64,000 nucleotides of DNA, taken from assembly GCA_022510785.1 (NCBI GenBank), contig JAFLSV010000002.1:1-64000 (forward strand). Direction: 5' to 3'. The position numbers and the translations under genes are program-made. Shown piece after piece: positions 16,919 through 25,764 of this stretch. The DNA comes from Desulfovibrionaceae bacterium. GTDB lineage: Bacteria > Desulfobacterota > Desulfovibrionia > Desulfovibrionales > Desulfovibrionaceae. Below the pieces are notes generated by a model. That model saw only the letters and a program-made list of their open reading frames with translations. It did no database searches and was not told the DNA's origin. The stretch's first letter is position 1. Every line of letters starts with the position of its first letter.

Positions 16919-17269
16919 TTACGCGCTGATAACGCCGCAAAGAGCCTCGTAGACCCCGGCTATTTCCGGCATCATGCCCACGGCCAGCTCCCATTCTCCG
17001 CCGCGCATATGCGCTTCCTGCTTCACCACAAGCGCCTGCATGCCCTCGCAGCCTATGGTGCCGCATACGCTTTTCAGGGTATGCACGGCCCGGGCCGCGG
17101 CTTCCCGGTCATCGGCGGCCAGGGCATCCTTCAGGGCTATATAGCTTTTTTCGTTGAGAAATTTTTGCAGGTAGCGCTCCAGCATGGCCTCGTTCCCCAT
17201 AAAACGATCAAGGGCCGCATCCACATTGATGCCGCCCGCTTCAAGCCGTTCCTTTCGTGCTGTATCCAT
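16919..17269 (-). CDS. Stand-alone Hpt phosphotransfer protein
   Basis: The 116-residue all-helical protein has the histidine phosphotransfer motif AVHTLKSVCGTIG, with His63 as the phosphorylated residue. It would carry phosphate between the receivers of the hybrid kinase encoded just downstream and the receiver of the HD-GYP protein encoded just upstream. It starts 11 bases after the stop of the HD-GYP gene. Length and motif are typical for independent Hpt proteins. Confidence 0.9.
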   Translation of the reverse strand: MDTARKERLEAGGINVDAALDRFMGNEAMLERYLQKFLNEKSYIALKDALAADDREAAARAVHTLKSVCGTIGCEGMQALVVKQEAHMRGGEWELAVGMMPEIAGVYEALCGVISA

Positions 17270-17280
17270 GTGCTTTTCCC

Positions 17281-18387
17281 CTATTCGTACGCATACTCCG
17301 GCCCACCGGCGTACAGCGTGCGTAGTTTGTGCTCAATTGTCTGAAAACATTCCAAAAGTTCCGGGTTGAACTGGCCGCATTGACCGCCCACAATCATTTC
17401 GCTGGCAACGTCAAAGCTGAACGCCTTTTTGTAGCAACGCGGGCTGACCAGCGCATCGTACACGTCGGCAATGGAGACTATCTGCGCCCCCAGCGGGATA
17501 TCGTTGCCAACAAGGCCTTCAGGGTAGCCGCGGCCATCCCAGCGTTCATGATGATATTTGGCAATATCGCAGGCATACTTGAAAAACGGCAGTTCCTTCA
17601 TTTGCGGGATTCTTTCCAGAAGCTTGCCGCCATGCGTCGTATGCGTTTTCATGATTTCAAATTCTTCCGGGGTAAAGCGACCCGGCTTGTTCAATATGGT
17701 GTCTGGAATGGAAATTTTGCCGACATCATGCATAATGGAGGCTAGAGAAATATGTTCAATTTGCTCTGCTGAAAAAAGATCGGCAAACTTGGTATTTTCC
17801 AGGAAAAGTTTGGTAATGCCGTATATTTTCCTGACATGCGCTCCGGATTCACCGCTGCGGAATTCAATGGCGGTTGACAGGGATTCAATCATCCCCATGG
17901 TGAGTTTAATAATTTTCTGCGCTTGTTCTGAAAGTTGAATTTGTTGCTGGTCAACTGTATGAGAAAGCCTTTTTCTGGCCATGAAGAGTTCAATAACCGA
18001 ATTAACCCGTCGGCGCACAATGTATGACGAAATTGGTTTTCGGATAACATCCATAACGCCTAGTTCATAGGCGCGCTTAACAATTTTTTCGTCAGTTTCT
18101 CCGGTAATGAGAAAGACGGGAATATGATTGATCACATTATTTTCATTGAGTATTTCAAGAACTTCAATCCCGTCCATGACAGGCATGACAACATCCAGAA
18201 TAATGGCACAGATCTGTTTGCCATATTCCTCAATCGCATCAAGGCCTTCCTTCCCGTTTTCAACTGTTTGAACGGAATAGGATGTCTCGAAAATATTGGA
18301 TAAGATATCACGATTTATTTCGTCATCATCGACGATAAGAATCGTGTTGGGAACAATGGATGTGTCCGACAGAAATGAATACGGCAT
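17281..18387 (-). CDS. Response regulator with HD-GYP phosphodiesterase domain
   Basis: The 368-residue protein combines an N-terminal receiver (ILIVDDDEINRD, phosphorylated Asp65 in ILDVVMPVMDG, Lys117) with a C-terminal HD-GYP domain of the RpfG type. The metal ligands and signature are present: HDVGKISIP at 220-228 and HHERWDGRGYPEGL at 279-292, with the GYP intact. Such domains hydrolyse cyclic di-GMP. It is the first gene of the phosphorelay operon, preceded by a good sigma-70 promoter and a leader of about 115 bases. Output is probably a switch in c-di-GMP-controlled motility or attachment. Confidence 0.93.
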   Translation of the reverse strand: MPYSFLSDTSIVPNTILIVDDDEINRDILSNIFETSYSVQTVENGKEGLDAIEEYGKQICAIILDVVMPVMDGIEVLEILNENNVINHIPVFLITGETDEKIVKRAYELGVMDVIRKPISSYIVRRRVNSVIELFMARKRLSHTVDQQQIQLSEQAQKIIKLTMGMIESLSTAIEFRSGESGAHVRKIYGITKLFLENTKFADLFSAEQIEHISLASIMHDVGKISIPDTILNKPGRFTPEEFEIMKTHTTHGGKLLERIPQMKELPFFKYACDIAKYHHERWDGRGYPEGLVGNDIPLGAQIVSIADVYDALVSPRCYKKAFSFDVASEMIVGGQCGQFNPELLECFQTIEHKLRTLYAGGPEYAYE

Positions 18388-18506
18388 AGCAATTCACATA
18401 ACGTACAAGAAGTACGGCAAGATCACATACATTCGGAACAGCCCCGCCCCATCCCGGGCGGCATTCTGCGGAATATGCGGCTGTTCCTCATCAATCCTGA
18501 CTCGCT

Positions 18507-18535
18507 ATGCTATACCTCACGCTTAAAGCTGTCAA
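18507..18535 (-). promoter_or_regulatory. Sigma-70 promoter of the HD-GYP/Hpt/kinase operon
   Basis: On the minus strand a perfect -35 TTGACA (18530-18535) is followed after 17 bases by TAGCAT (18507-18512), matching four of six -10 positions. The first gene of the operon starts about 120 bases downstream. Confidence 0.55.
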
Positions 18536-18539
18536 CACG

Positions 18540-18850
18540 CCAAGGTCGTGTGGCATCCAGCTTTTCAAGAGAAAAGAATTTTTTATCCCAGTGAAATTTC
18601 AGCAAAAATTCTTCGTATTCACCAAAAGGGCGAAGGGTTCACCGCCGGTTGGCCGGATGCGTGAAGCGGCGCAACCGCACTCTTCCTGGCAGCTCCGGAG
18701 CCGCCCCGCGCGTCCAGATCCGCCTTTAAGCAGCGCGGGCGCCAGGGCTGACAAGGGGCACCCATTCGCCCATTGATGATGCAAGCTCTGGACACGAGGG
18801 GGCGGGCTTCACACTCTGGAAATGAGGGCGAAGGCGCGCAGCGGCACAAC
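18540..18850. other. Intergenic, no gene recognised
   Basis: Between the phosphorelay promoter and the tRNA-Pro terminator nothing coding is apparent. A small AT hairpin (CTTTTC/GAAAAG) followed by a T-run lies near 18560-18583 on the plus strand; it might end an unannotated short transcript, but no promoter for one is visible. Confidence 0.45.
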
Positions 18851-18852
18851 AG

Positions 18853-18882
18853 AAAAGGGCTTACGGTTTTCACCGTAAGCCC
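18853..18882 (-). terminator. Terminator of the tRNA-Thr/tRNA-Pro transcript
   Basis: An 11-bp stem (18857-18867 with 18872-18882, GGGCTTACGGT and its complement) closed by a four-base loop is followed on the minus strand by TTTT. It lies 10 bases after the tRNA-Pro 3' end. Confidence 0.85.
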
Positions 18883-18892
18883 CTGGATTTTC

Positions 18893-18969
18893 TGGTCGGG
18901 ATGAAAGGATTTGAACCTTCGACCCCTTGAACCCCATTCAAGTGCGCTCCCAGACTGCGCTACATCCCG
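18893..18969 (-). tRNA. tRNA-Pro(GGG)
   Basis: A 77-base minus-strand gene with acceptor CGGGATG/CATCCCG, discriminator A and encoded CCA, T-loop GTTCAAATC and an anticodon stem CTTGA/TCAAG enclosing ATGGGGT with anticodon GGG. It lies 21 bases downstream of tRNA-Thr and is probably processed from the same transcript. Confidence 0.95.
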
Positions 18970-18990
18970 ACTATGAACCGCGGGAAGAAC

Positions 18991-19066
<76 letters not shown>

Positions 19067-19086
19067 ATTTCCCCCGGCGAGGTGGT

Positions 19087-19115
19087 TAATTAGCAGGGGG
19101 GCTTTCGTCCGTCAA
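19087..19115 (-). promoter_or_regulatory. Putative promoter of the tRNA-Thr/tRNA-Pro operon
   Basis: On the minus strand TTGACG (19110-19115) is followed after 17 bases by TAATTA in the AT-rich pocket 19087-19092, about 20 bases before the tRNA-Thr 5' end. The -35 is good, the -10 weak, and the position is right for a stable RNA promoter. Confidence 0.45.
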
Positions 19116-19134
19116 GCGGAAACCCCGTCTTTTT

Positions 19135-19806
19135 TCACAAAGTTTTCCCGCCTCCTTCCATCAGGCGCTTCATCAGGCCTGTTGTACTGGAGCGGAACCG
19201 CTCCGTCTGCGTGGCGGAAAATGCCGCCCCCTGGCATACGGCCATCCAGGGGGGGAGGCGCAGAAATTCTTCCGGTGTATGCGCATTGCCGCCTGGTGCC
19301 AGCAGGCAGCCATGGCGTTCGGCCATGGCCGCCACATGGGCGTTGGTCAGGCAGTGGCGGGGACAGGCTGAAAGTTCCAGCGCCACGCCTTTTTCCGCCG
19401 CGTAGGCCGCTGTCTGGTCGTCTACGAGGCCGGGATGGGCCAGAATATCGGCACCGGCCTCCACGGCGGCCAGATTGGTGCCTTCCGCCACGGTGTCGGC
19501 GAGGCTTTCGCCGTGAACCAGCACCAGTTCCGCGCCCGCCTTGCGCGCGTCGGCCACGGCTTCTGGCAGCAGGGCGGGCGGCACATGGATCAGTTCCACG
19601 CCCACCCGGGCGTCCACATTGGCATACAGACCGAGCGCGCGCACCTGTTCGCCCAGGCGCCGAAGCGAAAGATTCAGGCTTCCGTCACTCCGCACAACAA
19701 GCCCCACCGCGCGCAGGCCGCGCAGCGCGGCCAGGCGCAGGGCTTCAGCGGGGAGCAGACCCGGAGCCTGGCCGTCAGGGGCAATGTGGACATGAAGGTC
19801 GAGCAT
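19135..19806 (-). CDS. PHP-domain phosphoesterase-like protein
   Basis: The 223-residue protein has the polymerase-and-histidinol-phosphatase (PHP) fold. The metal-binding tracts visible are DLHVHIAP at residues 3-10, VHGES near 97, DILAHPGL near 121 and LELSACPRH near 145, with GGNAHTPEEF close to the end. PHP enzymes are cytoplasmic metal-dependent phosphoesterases acting on small phosphorylated compounds or nucleic acids; the substrate here is unknown. It begins downstream of the paaK terminator on the same strand, so it is probably expressed separately. Confidence 0.8.
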   Translation of the reverse strand: MLDLHVHIAPDGQAPGLLPAEALRLAALRGLRAVGLVVRSDGSLNLSLRRLGEQVRALGLYANVDARVGVELIHVPPALLPEAVADARKAGAELVLVHGESLADTVAEGTNLAAVEAGADILAHPGLVDDQTAAYAAEKGVALELSACPRHCLTNAHVAAMAERHGCLLAPGGNAHTPEEFLRLPPWMAVCQGAAFSATQTERFRSSTTGLMKRLMEGGGKTL

Positions 19807-19820
19807 GATTGTTTCAACGG

Positions 19821-19851
19821 AAAAAGACCTTCCGGAATATTCCGGAAGGCC
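19821..19851 (-). terminator. Rho-independent terminator after paaK
   Basis: An almost perfect palindrome (CCTTCCGGAAT and its complement, 19828-19849) is followed on the minus strand by TCTTTTT. It lies 24 bases after the stop codon of the phenylacetate-CoA ligase gene. Confidence 0.8.
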
Positions 19852-19874
19852 CTGACAGGGGAGCGAAAAGGCGC

Positions 19875-21185
19875 TTAAGCGTCGGTTTTGGCGCGCTTGT
19901 CCAGCACGCGCACGGCTTTGCCTTCCGAGCGCTGAATGGTGCGCGGTTCCACCAGCCTCACCTTGGACGAAATGCCCAGAAACTCCTTGATGCTTTTCTG
20001 GATGGCGTTTTCGCGGCGCTGCAGTTCTTTGATGGTGTCCGAGAAATTGCTGCCCGACACTTCCACCTGCACTTCCACATTATCCAGCGCGCCTTCGCGT
20101 GTCACAATGATCTGATAGTGGGGCGACACACCTTCGGTTTCCAGCAGGATGGATTCAATCTGGGACGGGTAGACGTTGACGCCTCTGATGATGAGCATGT
20201 CGTCCGTGCGGCCCGTGAAACGGTGCAGTTTGGCAAAGGTGCGGCCGCAGGGGCAGGGGGTATGGTTCAGGCTGGTGATGTCACGGGTGCGGTAGCGGAT
20301 GAGCGGAACGCCTTCCTTGGTGAGGGTGGTAATGACCAGTTCACCGCGTTCGCCCGCGGGCAGCTGTTCGCCCGTCACCGGGTCGATGATTTCGGCCAGG
20401 AAATGGTCTTCCTGGATGTGCAGGCCGCTGCGGCCTTCGGCGCATTCCATGGCCACCCCGGGCCCCATGATTTCAGACAGGCCATACACGTCCAGGGCCT
20501 GAATGCCCATTTTCTGTTCCATGTCATGGCGCATTTCCTCAGTCCAGGGCTCTGCGCCGAACACGCCCACCCGCAGGGGAAGCTGTTTGAGGTCGATGCC
20601 CTGCTCCTGGGCCGCGTCGTAGACATGCAGCGCATAGGAAGGCGTGCAGCAGATGCCGTTGGTGCCGAAGTCGCGGATAAGCTGGGCCTGCCGCTTGGTG
20701 GAGCCGCCCGAAGCGGGAATGGCCGTCGCACCCAGGCGTTCCACGCCGTAGTGCGCGCCCAGGCCGCCGGTGAACAGGCCATAGCCGTAAGCCACATGGA
20801 TGATATCCTTGGCTGACAGTCCGGCCATAGCCAGACTGCGGGCCATGCAGTCCGCCCAGTTGTCAATGTCGCGCCGGGTGTAGCCCACCACGGTGGCTTT
20901 TCCCGTCGTGCCGCTGGAGGCGTGCAGGCGAACGATGCTTTCACGCGGCATGGCGAGCAGCCCGAAAGGATAATTGTTGCGCATGTCCTGCTTTTCGGTA
21001 AAAGGCAGAAGCTTAAGGTCGTTCAGGGACTTGATGTCATCGGGAGTAACGCCTATCTCATCAAAGCGGCGGCGGTAAAACGGCACGTTGGCGTACACGC
21101 GGGCGCATTGGGTTTGCAGGCGGCGCAATTGAAGACGTTCAAGCTCTTCGCGCGGCAGTGTTTCCAGATCGGGCTGAAACATCAT
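19875..21185 (-). CDS. paaK: Phenylacetate-CoA ligase family enzyme
   Basis: The 436-residue adenylate-forming enzyme activates aryl acids with ATP and CoA. The P-loop-like [14 protein letters not shown] lies near residue 80, the AMP-binding [10 protein letters not shown] near 230, and the C-terminal AMP-binding lid carries [19 protein letters not shown] near 320. In anaerobes that also encode indolepyruvate:ferredoxin oxidoreductase (iorBA is at 55-58 kb) this ligase family works with arylacetyl-CoA made from aromatic amino acids; this link is inference. Two adjacent ATG codons exist; the first (21185) follows AGGAG. It is a single-gene unit closed by a terminator. Confidence 0.88.
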   Translation of the reverse strand: MMFQPDLETLPREELERLQLRRLQTQCARVYANVPFYRRRFDEIGVTPDDIKSLNDLKLLPFTEKQDMRNNYPFGLLAMPRESIVRLHASSGTTGKATVVGYTRRDIDNWADCMARSLAMAGLSAKDIIHVAYGYGLFTGGLGAHYGVERLGATAIPASGGSTKRQAQLIRDFGTNGICCTPSYALHVYDAAQEQGIDLKQLPLRVGVFGAEPWTEEMRHDMEQKMGIQALDVYGLSEIMGPGVAMECAEGRSGLHIQEDHFLAEIIDPVTGEQLPAGERGELVITTLTKEGVPLIRYRTRDITSLNHTPCPCGRTFAKLHRFTGRTDDMLIIRGVNVYPSQIESILLETEGVSPHYQIIVTREGALDNVEVQVEVSGSNFSDTIKELQRRENAIQKSIKEFLGISSKVRLVEPRTIQRSEGKAVRVLDKRAKTDA

Positions 21186-21375
21186 GGGATACTCACTCCT
21201 GTTGGCTGTCAGTCGCAAACGTTTTTTGCTTGCCTCATTTTTGGGCCATGGTCAAGGCGCCGGGCAGCGCGGGCGCGGGTGAGCGCGGCACTGCGCGGCA
21301 TTTGCGCTCGCGGCGGGAATGGAGTAAAAATTTCCAAAGCCGGATAATCCAACGAGCTCTCATGACGAGGAAGGC

Positions 21376-21810
21376 ATGACTGAGGAAAAGACTTTTTCGA
21401 CCCTTCCGGCCAGGGACAAGGCCGGCGTCATTCTGGCCTGGCTGGCGGAACACAAGGCCTTTGACATGGCGGCCTTTCATCTGGCGGAGAATCCCCTGGC
21501 CGAAGTCTCCATCGTCGTCTCGGCCTCGTCGGCCCGGCACGCCCGGGGTCTGGCTGACGGCCTGCTGGAGTTGTGCGGCCGCGAGCGTTACGAATTTCTC
21601 CGTATGGAAGGGTACCAGAATGCCATGTGGGTTCTGGCCGACCTCAATGATATTATTGTTCATATTTTTCAGAAATCGGTGCGCGAGCTTTATAATCTGG
21701 AAAGTCTGTGGCACGGGGCTGCAGCGCTGGATCTTCCGGATGAACGGAAAAGCCGCGCGTCTGCCGTGCCGGGCACAGAGGGCGCCGCCCGGCGTGAGGA
21801 GTGCGCATGA
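21376..21810 (+). CDS. rsfS: Ribosomal silencing factor RsfS
   Basis: The 144-residue protein belongs to the RsfS/Iojap family, which binds ribosomal protein L14 and prevents joining of the subunits when nutrients are scarce. The core is DMAAFHLAENPLAEVSIVVS, then WVLADLNDIIVHIFQKSVRE and YNLESLWHGA, ending with the normal family terminus near residue 122. About 20 extra residues follow. The stop codon overlaps the start of gpmI by four bases, so the two are translationally coupled. Confidence 0.93.
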   Translation: MTEEKTFSTLPARDKAGVILAWLAEHKAFDMAAFHLAENPLAEVSIVVSASSARHARGLADGLLELCGRERYEFLRMEGYQNAMWVLADLNDIIVHIFQKSVRELYNLESLWHGAAALDLPDERKSRASAVPGTEGAARREECA

Positions 21811-23348
21811 TGACTACCCTTACCCCTACACTGCTGTTGATTCTGGACGGTTATGGCCTGGCTCCCGCCGGCCCGGGCAACGCCGCCTCCCTGGCCCGCA
21901 CCCCCAACCTGGATCGCCTTCTGGCTTTGCCGGGCGTGACATCCCTGGCCGCTTCGGGGCGGGCCGTGGGCCTGCCCGAAGGGTTCATCGGCAATTCCGA
22001 AGTCGGGCACCTGAACATTGGCGCCGGGCGTGTGGTGTATCAGGATCTGACCCGTATTGACATGGCCGTGGAAAGCAATGAGCTGTTCCGCAACGATGTA
22101 TTGCTTGATCTGTGCGCGGCCGTGCGCGAGCGCGGCGGACGCCTGCATTTTGCCGGGCTTTTGTCCGATGGTGGTGTGCACAGCCATATCAATCATCTGA
22201 TTGCCCTGCTCATGCTGGCCCGGGAGCAGAATGTTCCGGCCCTGGTTCACGCCTTCATGGACGGGCGGGACACCGCCCCCACCGACGGCGTGCGCTATGT
22301 GGAACAGCTTCAGCAGGCGCTGAACGTGTCGGGGGCTCGTCTGGCCACGGTGTGCGGACGTTTTTACGCCATGGATCGCGACAAGCGCTGGGAGCGCGTG
22401 GAACAGGCCTGGAATTTGCTGATCCATGGCCGGGGGGAACGGATGCCGGATCCCGTGGCCGCTTTGCGCGATGCGTATGCGGCGGGGGAAAGCGACGAAT
22501 TTATTAAGCCTGGGCTGTGCCTTGACGCGGCCGAGGCCGCCATCCGATCCGGTGATGGAATATTCTTTTTCAATTTCCGGGCCGACCGTGCGCGGGAACT
22601 GGTGGCCGCCTTTATCAATGATGCGTTTGACGGCTTTGAGCGCGGCGCAAGGCCGGATTTGGCGGGCGTGGCCACCATGACGTCGTACGATGCCTCGTTC
22701 ACCGTGCCTGTGGCCTTCCGCAAGGAAAATGTGACCCAGACCCTTGGCGAGGTGGTGGCGGATATGGGGCTCAGGCAGCTGCGCATTGCCGAGACGGAAA
22801 AATATGCCCATGTGACCTATTTTTTCAACGGCGGACGGGAAGAACCGTTCCCCGGCGAAGATCGCGTTCTGGTTCAGTCGCCCAGGGATGTGCCCACCTA
22901 TGACCTCAAGCCGGAAATGAGCGTCTTTGAGGTTACGGATAAGCTCATCCAGGCGTGGAACAGCGGGCAGTATGGCTTTGCCGTGTGCAACCTTGCCAAT
23001 CCTGACATGGTTGGACACACCGGCGTGCTGAAAGCGGCCATAGCGGCCTGCGAAGCGGTGGACGCCTGCGTGGGCCGCATTGAATCGGCCGTGCTGGCCG
23101 TGGGCGGCAGGTTGTGCGTGAGCGCCGACCACGGCAATGTGGAGAGCATGATCGGCCCTGACAATGCGCCGCAAACGGCTCATACCACCAACCGCACTCC
23201 CCTGATTATCACGCAGGGAGACGGTCGCTCCGTTCAGCTGGCCGGGGGGGGCAAACTCGCCGATATCGCGCCCACGCTGCTGGCCTTGTGGGGAAAGACT
23301 CCGCCCGGGTCCATGAGCGGCGACATACTGGCGCGGGCTTCGGCCTGA
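21807..23348 (+). CDS. gpmI: 2,3-bisphosphoglycerate-independent phosphoglycerate mutase
   Basis: The 513-residue enzyme interconverts 3- and 2-phosphoglycerate in glycolysis/gluconeogenesis using two manganese ions and a phosphoserine. LLLILDGYGLAP marks the N-terminal metal-binding aspartate and GNSEVGHLNIGAGRVV the catalytic serine. HAFMDGRDTAP and SADHGNVESM give further conserved sites. GAGGAG precedes two adjacent ATG codons at 21807 and 21810; the first is used. It overlaps rsfS by four bases. Length is normal for the family. Confidence 0.96.
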   Translation: MMTTLTPTLLLILDGYGLAPAGPGNAASLARTPNLDRLLALPGVTSLAASGRAVGLPEGFIGNSEVGHLNIGAGRVVYQDLTRIDMAVESNELFRNDVLLDLCAAVRERGGRLHFAGLLSDGGVHSHINHLIALLMLAREQNVPALVHAFMDGRDTAPTDGVRYVEQLQQALNVSGARLATVCGRFYAMDRDKRWERVEQAWNLLIHGRGERMPDPVAALRDAYAAGESDEFIKPGLCLDAAEAAIRSGDGIFFFNFRADRARELVAAFINDAFDGFERGARPDLAGVATMTSYDASFTVPVAFRKENVTQTLGEVVADMGLRQLRIAETEKYAHVTYFFNGGREEPFPGEDRVLVQSPRDVPTYDLKPEMSVFEVTDKLIQAWNSGQYGFAVCNLANPDMVGHTGVLKAAIAACEAVDACVGRIESAVLAVGGRLCVSADHGNVESMIGPDNAPQTAHTTNRTPLIITQGDGRSVQLAGGGKLADIAPTLLALWGKTPPGSMSGDILARASA

Positions 23349-23410
23349 CCTTCGTGTTTTTTCAGGCCAGTCCGGTTGCGCGCCTTGACCTTATCCGCAG
23401 CGAGCAGAGC

Positions 23411-23647
23411 ATGTCACAGCGTCCCATACAGCCCGTCAGCCCGGAAGGGATGGAAATTTTATTCATTTATCAATGTCCGTCGTGCGGCCGCCAGGTGGGT
23501 CTGCTTTCGCCCACCCAGCCCGCCATGGCCCACTGTGACGTCTGCGGGGGTGCCTTTCCCATTGTGCCTGTGGATGAGCGCGGGGTGCAGTATGTCAAGC
23601 TGATGCTCAATAACGGCCGGGCCGCCGTGGATCCCGACTTTGTCTGA
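23411..23647 (+). CDS. Small zinc-ribbon protein, unknown function
   Basis: The 78-residue product contains CPSCGRQ and, 18 residues later, CDVCGGAF, a treble of Cys-x-x-Cys pairs typical of a zinc ribbon. No other domain is visible and there is no signal peptide. The frame extends upstream into gpmI, but the ATG at 23411 is the first that gives a sensible N-terminus; the ribosome binding site is weak (GCAGCGAG). It lies 62 bases after gpmI and may be co-transcribed with it. I do not recognise a named family. Confidence 0.65.
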   Translation: MSQRPIQPVSPEGMEILFIYQCPSCGRQVGLLSPTQPAMAHCDVCGGAFPIVPVDERGVQYVKLMLNNGRAAVDPDFV

Positions 23648-23728
23648 GTTTCGGCCGGAGCGCCGCGCGCGGGGGCCGGACGGGCCCGGGCGATGGGGGC
23701 TGCCTTCGGTCAGGAAGGGAAGCCCTGG

Positions 23729-24766
23729 TCACTGATCCGCCTGATCTGATTCTTTTTTCAGAATGTCGCTTTCCGCCAGAGCCCGCTGCCCCAGGGCCAC
23801 CAGAACGGGGCCGGCCACCAGCCCCACAAAGCCCAGGGCCGCCATGCTGCACAGGATGGACAGCAAGAGGACAAGCATGGGAGCTTCAATGCCGGTTTTC
23901 AGCAGATAGGGGCGTATCAGATTGTCCGAGCCGGCCACCACAAGAATTCCCCAGGCCACCAGGCCCAGGGCCGTGCCCGGTGACCCCTGAATCCACATCA
24001 CCAGCGCCAGAGGCGCCCAGATAAGCGCCGTGCCCGCCACGGGAATAACGGCCGCAAAGGCCGCCAGCGAGCCCCAGAACGCTGGTTCGGAAAAACCCAT
24101 GATCCGCAGCCCGATGCCGGTCAGCGTACCCTGAATGACAGGCACGAAAATCAGCCCGATAAACACGGCCCTGAGCGCGTTGCGCAGGGTGAAAATGAAG
24201 CGGTTGAGCGAGGCTTCGGGCAGTTGGGTCACGCGAAGAGTCAGCTTGTACAGGGTGGGCGCATACATCACGCCAAGGCTGCTCAGGGCGATGAAGAGAA
24301 AGGTCAGCCAGACGGCAGTCATCGTGCTCCCGGCCAGGCCAAGTCCGCCGCTGACCACGGTTTTAATCGATGTGTTGATGATCGCGCTGACATTGTCGCT
24401 CAGTTCGGTAAGCCATTCGTTAAGTCCTGGTATCTTCAGCAGCCAGTTTCGCACGTTGTCGAAAAATTCCGCCACCTGGGGCGGAACTGTCCAGCCCGAT
24501 GCCCGCCATTGATTTAAGCGGCGCACGCCTGCCACGGCCTGGGGCGCCACCAGAATGGTGACAACGGTAAACGGCGCGAACAGGCAGGCGCTCAGCCCCG
24601 CGGAATAGATCGACACGGCGGCCAGACGGCTCATGCGGGCGCGCAGCCAGCGGTAGACGGGCAGCGACAGGCATGCCGCGGCGCCGCTCATGAACACGGT
24701 GGCGGGGTAGGGAAAAAGTATAATCAGCCAGGCCAGCAGAGCCAGCAGGGCAAGGACGCGAGGCAT
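23729..24766 (-). CDS. AI-2E family transporter (PerM/TqsA-like permease)
   Basis: The 345-residue inner membrane protein has the AI-2E transporter architecture of about eight helices, with a hydrophilic segment after the first helices (WTVPPQVAEFFDNVRNWLLK) and conserved GTALIWAPLALVMWIQGS in the C-terminal half, followed by SDNLIRPYLLK, the family hallmark. Family members export small molecules or act as sodium/proton antiporters; the substrate cannot be inferred. It is convergent with the zinc-ribbon gene, 81 bases apart. Confidence 0.88.
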   Translation of the reverse strand: MPRVLALLALLAWLIILFPYPATVFMSGAAACLSLPVYRWLRARMSRLAAVSIYSAGLSACLFAPFTVVTILVAPQAVAGVRRLNQWRASGWTVPPQVAEFFDNVRNWLLKIPGLNEWLTELSDNVSAIINTSIKTVVSGGLGLAGSTMTAVWLTFLFIALSSLGVMYAPTLYKLTLRVTQLPEASLNRFIFTLRNALRAVFIGLIFVPVIQGTLTGIGLRIMGFSEPAFWGSLAAFAAVIPVAGTALIWAPLALVMWIQGSPGTALGLVAWGILVVAGSDNLIRPYLLKTGIEAPMLVLLLSILCSMAALGFVGLVAGPVLVALGQRALAESDILKKESDQADQ

Positions 24767-25096
24767 GGATCCTCCAGGTTTCCGTCATTGTAAGAACCGA
24801 TACGATGTTTGTCGAGAGCCGGAGAATGGAGCTGATGCCGGCATGGAATCGGCAGAGCCGCGTGCGCCGGTTCCCGTGCGCCATGCCGGTCTTGGAGCGC
24901 CGCCGGTGCGCGGGGCTTGCCAGCCGGCAGAAAATGTCCCTTTCCCGGAGGGCGGCGGCAGGCATGCGCCAGGGCGTCAGGCTCCGCCATGAGCGGTCGC
25001 GGGGTGTGCTCCCCAGGCAGGCCGTTGGCATTGTATTTGCTAAAGGACACATCAAGATGTGCCAGGGAACAGGCAAAATATTCCCACGAGGTGATT
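24767..25096. other. Intergenic, no gene recognised
   Basis: This space separates the divergent AI-2E transporter gene and the orphan at 25097. Open frames continue upstream of the orphan, but codon use and lack of a ribosome binding site argue against coding. Promoters for both genes should be here; I see no clear consensus. Confidence 0.4.
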
Positions 25097-25651
25097 GTGG
25101 CTTCTGAATTTTTGTGTATGTCTTCTCCGTCCATGCTGGCGCTGTGCCCAAAAAACGGCACGGAGCACGCGGTTGCGGCGCATGGCGAGGCGTTTGCCCC
25201 TTTGGGCGAAGGGCCTTCCGCTGTGGCGGATGCGGCGGAAACCTGGATGGACAGGCTGGAAAGCCTGGCCCGTGAGGGTTCCGCATTGAGTGAGGCCGAG
25301 GTTGAGGAAACGCTGGATCTCATGCAGGCGGATGCGTTGAGCAGTCTGTATGCCTTGCTCAACGCGGCAGGCATCGATCGGGGTGATCGCCTGGTCATCG
25401 GGCTGGACGGGCGCGGTATGGTAAGCGTGGACGAACACCCTCAGCGGGAAGAGGTTCTGGCGCTTCTGGAAGCTCATCCCCGCGTGACGGACAAACTGCG
25501 GCGCATAGCCGCTCTGGCCCTGACCGGGCGGGGGATGCGCGATATCACCAGGGCCAGGCATCTGCTGACCGGCCATGACGGAAAAGGTGAACGGCTGTTC
25601 CAGGCGTGTCTGAAAGGCAGCCTTTCGCACTTTCACCTGGTTCAGAAATAA
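25097..25651 (+). CDS. Hypothetical protein, orphan
   Basis: I do not recognise this protein. With the GTG at 25097, which follows GAGG, it has 184 residues; an ATG start at 25118 would give 177. It is soluble and mainly helical, with one beta-like stretch (RLVIGLDGRGMVSVDEHPQR) in the middle and a helical C-terminus (RVTDKLRRIAALALTGRGMR). The coding bias is strong (GC-rich third positions), so it is a real gene. It lies between an AI-2E transporter and the AT-rich glycosyltransferase islet and has no obvious operon partner. Confidence 0.65.
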   Translation: MASEFLCMSSPSMLALCPKNGTEHAVAAHGEAFAPLGEGPSAVADAAETWMDRLESLAREGSALSEAEVEETLDLMQADALSSLYALLNAAGIDRGDRLVIGLDGRGMVSVDEHPQREEVLALLEAHPRVTDKLRRIAALALTGRGMRDITRARHLLTGHDGKGERLFQACLKGSLSHFHLVQK

Positions 25652-25764
25652 AAGTCCGTGTGTGTACCGTTGAAGACGGGCTGTCGCGCGCCGGCTGCTG
25701 CTGAAGCTTTTTGTGAACGTGATATTTTGCCATAGTTGCAACGTGGTTTGATACAGGAATTATT

